From assembly GCA_030622705.1 (NCBI GenBank), contig JAUXFU010000020.1:1-9649 (forward strand): DNA of 9,649 nucleotides, written 5' to 3'. Each line of letters opens with the position of its first letter. Within the stretch, counting starts at the first letter, position 1. This DNA is from Candidatus Omnitrophota bacterium. GTDB taxonomy: Bacteria; Omnitrophota; Koll11; Gygaellales; JAHJCI01. The position numbers and the translations under genes were made by a program. The notes beneath the pieces were generated by a model. It had not been told where the DNA came from. It made no database searches and was given only the letters and a program-made list of their open reading frames with translations. Positions 6,142-9,649 of the stretch are shown here, piece after piece.

Positions 6142-9100
6142 GAGCAATAGCAGATTTTTCGGTTAGGCATTCACTTTTTGTGAATTTATTGTCTCTATTT
6201 TTAGTAATTGCCGGCCTTTTTTCGATGTTGCATTTAAGAAAAGAGGCATTCCCGGAGGTATCCTTTGATGTGGTCATGGTAAGCGCTATTTATAAGGGGG
6301 CTGCGCCGGAGGAGGTAGAAAGGCTGGTGACCACCCCCATAGAGAAGGAACTAAAGGCAGTAGATAATATAGACGAGATGAGTTCTGTTTCAAATGATGG
6401 TTTGTCTACTGTCGTGATGAGGATGAATCCGGACGTAAAGGATAAAACAAAGGTTGTTGATGATATTCAAAAGGCGGTAGACCGGGTAAGGGATTTGCCT
6501 GAAGATAGCGAAAAGCCGTTGGTAACTGAAATAACCTCTAAAGAAATACCCGTGATTATTGTTTCTCTAAGCGGAAATTTGCCTGAATCACGGCTACAGA
6601 AATATGCCGAAGACTTAGAAGATGAATTTATTGATATTAACGGGGTAGCTTCTATCAAGAGAAGAGGTTTTAGAGATAGTGAATTCTGGGTTCAGCCGGA
6701 TTTAAATAAGATGAAAGAGTATTATGTAACGTTTGATGAAATTGTTAATAGTTTGCGAAGGCGAAACATAGGCTTACCCGGTGGAAAGATTGAGACTTCA
6801 GAGAGGGTTTTTAATGTGAAGACCACCGGAGAATTTTACACGAAAGATGAAATTGACAATGTAATTATTCGTTCTAATACCGAGGGTAATTGGTTAAGGA
6901 TTAGAGATGTGGCGAGCGTCTTGGATACTTTTGAAGAAGAAGATATAATCAACAAGACTGAAAAAACACGCGCAATATCTTTAGTTGTCGTAAAAAGAGA
7001 AAAAGGCGACACTATTAAAATAGTAAACGATGTGAATAAAACAATCAAGCAATTTAGGAGTTTGGCGCCCGAGGAACTTAAAATAAAGAGTTTTTATGAT
7101 ATGTCATATTATATAAATAGAAGGCTTAATGTTTTACGCTCTAACGGCATATTTGCCATTGGTTTTGTTGTAGGGGTGCTATTTTTGTTTCTTTATCCCC
7201 GGGTAGCCTTTTTTACGACCCTGGGTATTCCTATAGCGATGCTTACTACTTTTTGGATAATGGATTTATTGGGAATGAGCATTAACATGATTAGTATGTT
7301 TGGCCTGATAGTTGTATTAGGCATGCTGGTGGATGATGGGATAATTATTTCGGAAAATGTTTATCGCTATATTGAAGGGGGGATGCTGCCAAGGGATGCG
7401 GCTATCAAAGGCAGCAGCGAGGTTATTACGCCGGTTTTTACTACTGTTCTTACTACAATCGCTGCCTTTAGCCCGTTGATTTTTATGTCCGGTTTACTTG
7501 GTAAATTTATCAAACAGATTCCTCTGGTAGTTTGTATTGCCCTTGGCGCTTCTTTAATTGAGGCGTTTATTATACTTCCTTCGCATCTGGCGGATTTTAC
7601 GAGACCGAATCCGGATGATGGGAATAAAAGTAAAGGTAAGGCGTTGTGGATGAGAAAGGTTATTGAGAAATACGGGATTTTATTAGTTCATGCGTTGAAA
7701 AATAGATATAGGGTTTGCGTGGGGGTATTTTTGCTGTTTCTTATAGCTATTATAGTAGCTAAATTCTTCATGCCTTTTATCTTATTTAGTTCAAGAGGGG
7801 TTGAACAGTTTATGATTCGTGCCGAGGCTGAAGTTGGTACACCGCTTAGTAAGATGAATGAGCTTATGCTTGAGGTTGAGGATTTGGTTGCAAGTATGCC
7901 GGATGAATACGTTGATACGTATGAAACTCAGGTTGGCATATTGGAGGAGGAAAGAGGTTTTGATCCTGATGTAGGGCGGGGAAGCAATTTAGCTCAGGTT
8001 AATGTTTATTTAACCCCTAGTCAAACAAGAAAGAAAACCGCTCAGGAAATCATGGATGAGTATAGGCATGAATTGAAGAAAATAACAGGTTTCGAAAAGC
8101 TGTATTTTAGAGAATTTAAGGATGGGCCGCCCGTAGGTAAACCGGTATATTTAAGGATAAGAGGCGAGAATTACGATATTATTAATAAAATTGTATCCGA
8201 GGTTAAAAATTATTTAGATTCATTAGAAGGGGTGATGGATATTACTGATAGTTATAATTTAGGAGATAGAGAATTTCACGTCTTAGTTGACGCGGAGGCT
8301 GCCAGCAGTGCTTATCTTAGCATAAGTCAAGTTGCCAGCTCTATCCGCAATGCGTTTGAAGGAATTATTGCAACCTCTATAAAACCTACAAAGGCTGAAG
8401 AAGAAATAGACGTGAGGGTTCGCTTGCCGGAACACCAGAGAAACCAACTGGATATCTTTGATAATTTAGTTATTGCCAATAAATTCGGAAATCTTATCCC
8501 TTTAAACACTATTGCTTCAATCAGGGAAACCCAGGGGCTTCGTTCAGTCAGGCATATAGATGGCAAGAGGTTTGTCTCGGTTAGTGCCGAGGTCGATAAT
8601 AAAAAAATTACCTCGGCAAAAGCCAATCAGTTACTTAGAAATAAGTTTAAGAATGTTGCTATTGACAACCCCGGATACACGATAAGATACGGCGGTGAGG
8701 AGGAGGAAACCCGGGAATCTATGCGCAGTTTGGTTTTAGCATTCCTTCTGGCATTCTTTTTGATTTTCTTTATCCTGGCAACTCAATTTAATTCTTTGGT
8801 TCAGCCTTTTGTGGTAATGCTGACTATCCCTTTTGGTTTAATTGGGGTAATCTTTGCTTTGTTGATTCACCGGGAGCCGATAAGTTTTTTTACGCTTTTA
8901 GGGGTAATTGGCCTTGTTGGCATAGTTGTCAACAACTCTATTGTATTGATGGATTTTGTAAATAAGCTGCGTGCTAAGGGGGTCTCGAGGAGGGATTCTA
9001 TCATACAGGCAGGCAAACTAAGGTTTAGGCCCGTTATGCTTACTACCCTTACCACGGTTGCCGGTATTAGCATGGTAGCCTACGGCATAGGCGGGGCTGA

Positions 9101-9239
9101 TCCTTTTTTGCAGCCAATGGCTTTAACTATTACCTGGGGTTTAATTTTTGCGACCGGATTAACCTTAATTATCATTCCTTGTGCATACGCTATAGTTGAT
9201 GATTTTACCGAGAAGATTACTCATCGCTTGGCAGTGTAA
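6138..9239 (+). CDS. RND-family efflux permease (AcrB-like, HAE type)
   Basis: Proton-driven inner-membrane pump, 1033 residues, full length for the family. Seen: TM1 at about 12-34; a first periplasmic porter region (about 37-335, starting RKEAFPEVSFDVVMVSAIYKG); TM2-6 at about 338-485, with the proton-relay pair Asp399-Asp400 in GMLVDDGIIISENV (TM4); TM7 at about 525-546; a second periplasmic region; and TM8-12 from about 864 to 1020. In TM10 (LVGIVVNNSIVLMDF) Asn932 sits where AcrB has Lys940, while Asn933 matches Asn941. This variation is known in several HAE subgroups, so it does not imply inactivity. The start overlaps the channel gene stop as ATGA, with GGGAAGG 6 nt upstream. Inference: exports hydrophobic or toxic compounds with the TolC-like partner. 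No adaptor gene is next to it. The substrate is unknown. Confidence 0.92.
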   Translation: MRAIADFSVRHSLFVNLLSLFLVIAGLFSMLHLRKEAFPEVSFDVVMVSAIYKGAAPEEVERLVTTPIEKELKAVDNIDEMSSVSNDGLSTVVMRMNPDVKDKTKVVDDIQKAVDRVRDLPEDSEKPLVTEITSKEIPVIIVSLSGNLPESRLQKYAEDLEDEFIDINGVASIKRRGFRDSEFWVQPDLNKMKEYYVTFDEIVNSLRRRNIGLPGGKIETSERVFNVKTTGEFYTKDEIDNVIIRSNTEGNWLRIRDVASVLDTFEEEDIINKTEKTRAISLVVVKREKGDTIKIVNDVNKTIKQFRSLAPEELKIKSFYDMSYYINRRLNVLRSNGIFAIGFVVGVLFLFLYPRVAFFTTLGIPIAMLTTFWIMDLLGMSINMISMFGLIVVLGMLVDDGIIISENVYRYIEGGMLPRDAAIKGSSEVITPVFTTVLTTIAAFSPLIFMSGLLGKFIKQIPLVVCIALGASLIEAFIILPSHLADFTRPNPDDGNKSKGKALWMRKVIEKYGILLVHALKNRYRVCVGVFLLFLIAIIVAKFFMPFILFSSRGVEQFMIRAEAEVGTPLSKMNELMLEVEDLVASMPDEYVDTYETQVGILEEERGFDPDVGRGSNLAQVNVYLTPSQTRKKTAQEIMDEYRHELKKITGFEKLYFREFKDGPPVGKPVYLRIRGENYDIINKIVSEVKNYLDSLEGVMDITDSYNLGDREFHVLVDAEAASSAYLSISQVASSIRNAFEGIIATSIKPTKAEEEIDVRVRLPEHQRNQLDIFDNLVIANKFGNLIPLNTIASIRETQGLRSVRHIDGKRFVSVSAEVDNKKITSAKANQLLRNKFKNVAIDNPGYTIRYGGEEEETRESMRSLVLAFLLAFFLIFFILATQFNSLVQPFVVMLTIPFGLIGVIFALLIHREPISFFTLLGVIGLVGIVVNNSIVLMDFVNKLRAKGVSRRDSIIQAGKLRFRPVMLTTLTTVAGISMVAYGIGGADPFLQPMALTITWGLIFATGLTLIIIPCAYAIVDDFTEKITHRLAV

Positions 9240-9248
9240 GGGAATTTT

Positions 9249-9302
9249 AGGCACGAATAGGCACGAATTGGACACGAATTAGCACAAATTTGGACGCGGA
9301 TT
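9249..9302. repeat. Short tandem CACGAATT-like repeats with helical spacing
   Basis: Between the RND gene and ispH, cores of the form ACGAATT occur at 9253, 9263, 9274 and 9284 (as ACAAATT), with a diverged ACGCGGATT at 9294. The start-to-start distances are 10, 11, 10 and 10 nt, close to one DNA helix turn. I recall similar imperfect CACGAATT runs between genes in environmental bacterial genomes, but cannot verify this here. No function is known to me. Confidence 0.7.
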
Positions 9303-9329
9303 GCCGCGGATAAATCCGTGGTCTCCGCG
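9295..9329 (+). repeat. GC-rich extended hairpin just upstream of ispH
   Basis: An outer 6-bp stem, CGCGGA 9295-9300 with TCCGCG 9324-9329, encloses an inner stem, CCGCGGAT 9304-9311 with ATCCGTGG 9314-9321 (one G-T wobble, very tight loop). CGCGGA at 9305-9310 could instead pair with 9324-9329, so alternative folds exist. The hairpin ends 9 nt before the ispH ATG. It lacks a T-run and so is not a standard terminator. Confidence 0.55.
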
Positions 9330-9338
9330 ATTAGAAGA

Positions 9339-9649
9339 ATGAAGATAACCTTAGCCAAGAGCGCAGGTTTTTGTTTTGGTGTTAAAAGAGCAGTGGATAT
9401 TGCCGAGAAGATTGCCGCAGATAATGAGTCCGTATATATGCTCGGTGATATTGTACATAATGAAAGAGTAGTTAGGAAATTTACTAAAAGAGGGATTAAG
9501 AAGATAAAAAATCTTTATGAGCATAAAAAGGGTATTTTTCTGGTAGCTGCGCATGGAATTACCAAAAAATTAGTTAATAGGGCATTGAGATACGGATATA
9601 GAATTGTTGATGCTACCTGTCCAATGGTAAAGGAGATTCACAACATTGC
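9339..9649 (+). CDS. ispH: 4-hydroxy-3-methylbut-2-enyl diphosphate reductase IspH (3' partial)
   Basis: Last enzyme of the MEP isoprenoid pathway. It reduces HMBPP to IPP and DMAPP with a [4Fe-4S] cluster in the cytoplasm. Seen: the first 103 codons only; the gene runs off the right edge. The start MKITLAKSAGFCFGVKRAVD carries the cluster ligand Cys12. GDIVHNERVV supplies the substrate-binding His40, AAHGI supplies His72, and DATCPMV supplies the second cluster ligand, Cys94. These positions match the order and spacing known for IspH. The third cysteine and the C-terminal part lie beyond the window. ATG 9339 is the first codon that keeps the canonical N-terminus. The ribosome binding site AGAAG (9333-9337) is only one nucleotide from the ATG, so it is poor. 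No promoter is obvious; it may be read from upstream. Confidence 0.95.
   Translation, partial: MKITLAKSAGFCFGVKRAVDIAEKIAADNESVYMLGDIVHNERVVRKFTKRGIKKIKNLYEHKKGIFLVAAHGITKKLVNRALRYGYRIVDATCPMVKEIHNI

Noticed and set aside
9249..9329. CRISPR-like array
   Set aside because: The units are 10-11 nt, adjacent and without unique spacers; they are simple degenerate tandem repeats.
9351..9554. Minus-strand frame opposite ispH
   Set aside because: The plus strand encodes the conserved IspH N-terminus with all expected ligand residues.

Overview
The window looks like chromosomal DNA of a diderm (Gram-negative type) bacterium. It encodes the tail of a type II secretion (T2SS) operon, an outer-membrane efflux channel and a tripartite-type RND pump, all of which need an outer membrane. 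It also has an MEP-pathway ispH gene. The DNA is AT-rich, uses TTG starts and has short GC-richer palindromic repeats between genes. That combination, with a PilM-like GspL, reminds me of Omnitrophota or a related uncultured lineage, but this placement is an inference and not proven by the sequence.

All genes lie on the + strand. Region 1 (1-3781) is the end of a T2SS/pseudopilus operon in canonical order: gspJ (5' end outside the window), gspK, gspL and gspM. GspJ and GspK are minor pseudopilins that would cap the pseudopilus. GspL and GspM are inner-membrane platform proteins that couple the cytoplasmic ATPase to pseudopilus assembly. The gspJ/gspK and gspL/gspM junctions each carry a short palindromic element. 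The first appears to supply the N-terminal leader of GspK.

Region 2 (3782-4109) is non-coding. It holds a cluster of hairpins after gspM and then a strong sigma70-type promoter whose -10 box lies inside a perfect 15-bp inverted repeat, the likely operator of the next gene.

Region 3 (4110-9239) is a tightly packed efflux operon: a MarR-family regulator, a TolC-family outer-membrane protein and an AcrB-like RND permease, overlapping by 8 and 4 nt. The regulator probably represses its own promoter, so pump and channel would be induced when a ligand releases it. The periplasmic adaptor (MFP/HlyD family) expected for a tripartite pump is not encoded in this operon.

Region 4 (9240-9649) has about 100 nt of helically spaced CACGAATT-like repeats ending in a GC-rich hairpin, followed by the first 103 codons of ispH, cut by the window edge. 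I saw no tRNA, rRNA, CRISPR array, transposase or convincing minus-strand gene. Most of the window is recognisable housekeeping or accessory machinery; the points of interest are the regulatory and repeat structures and the missing adaptor.
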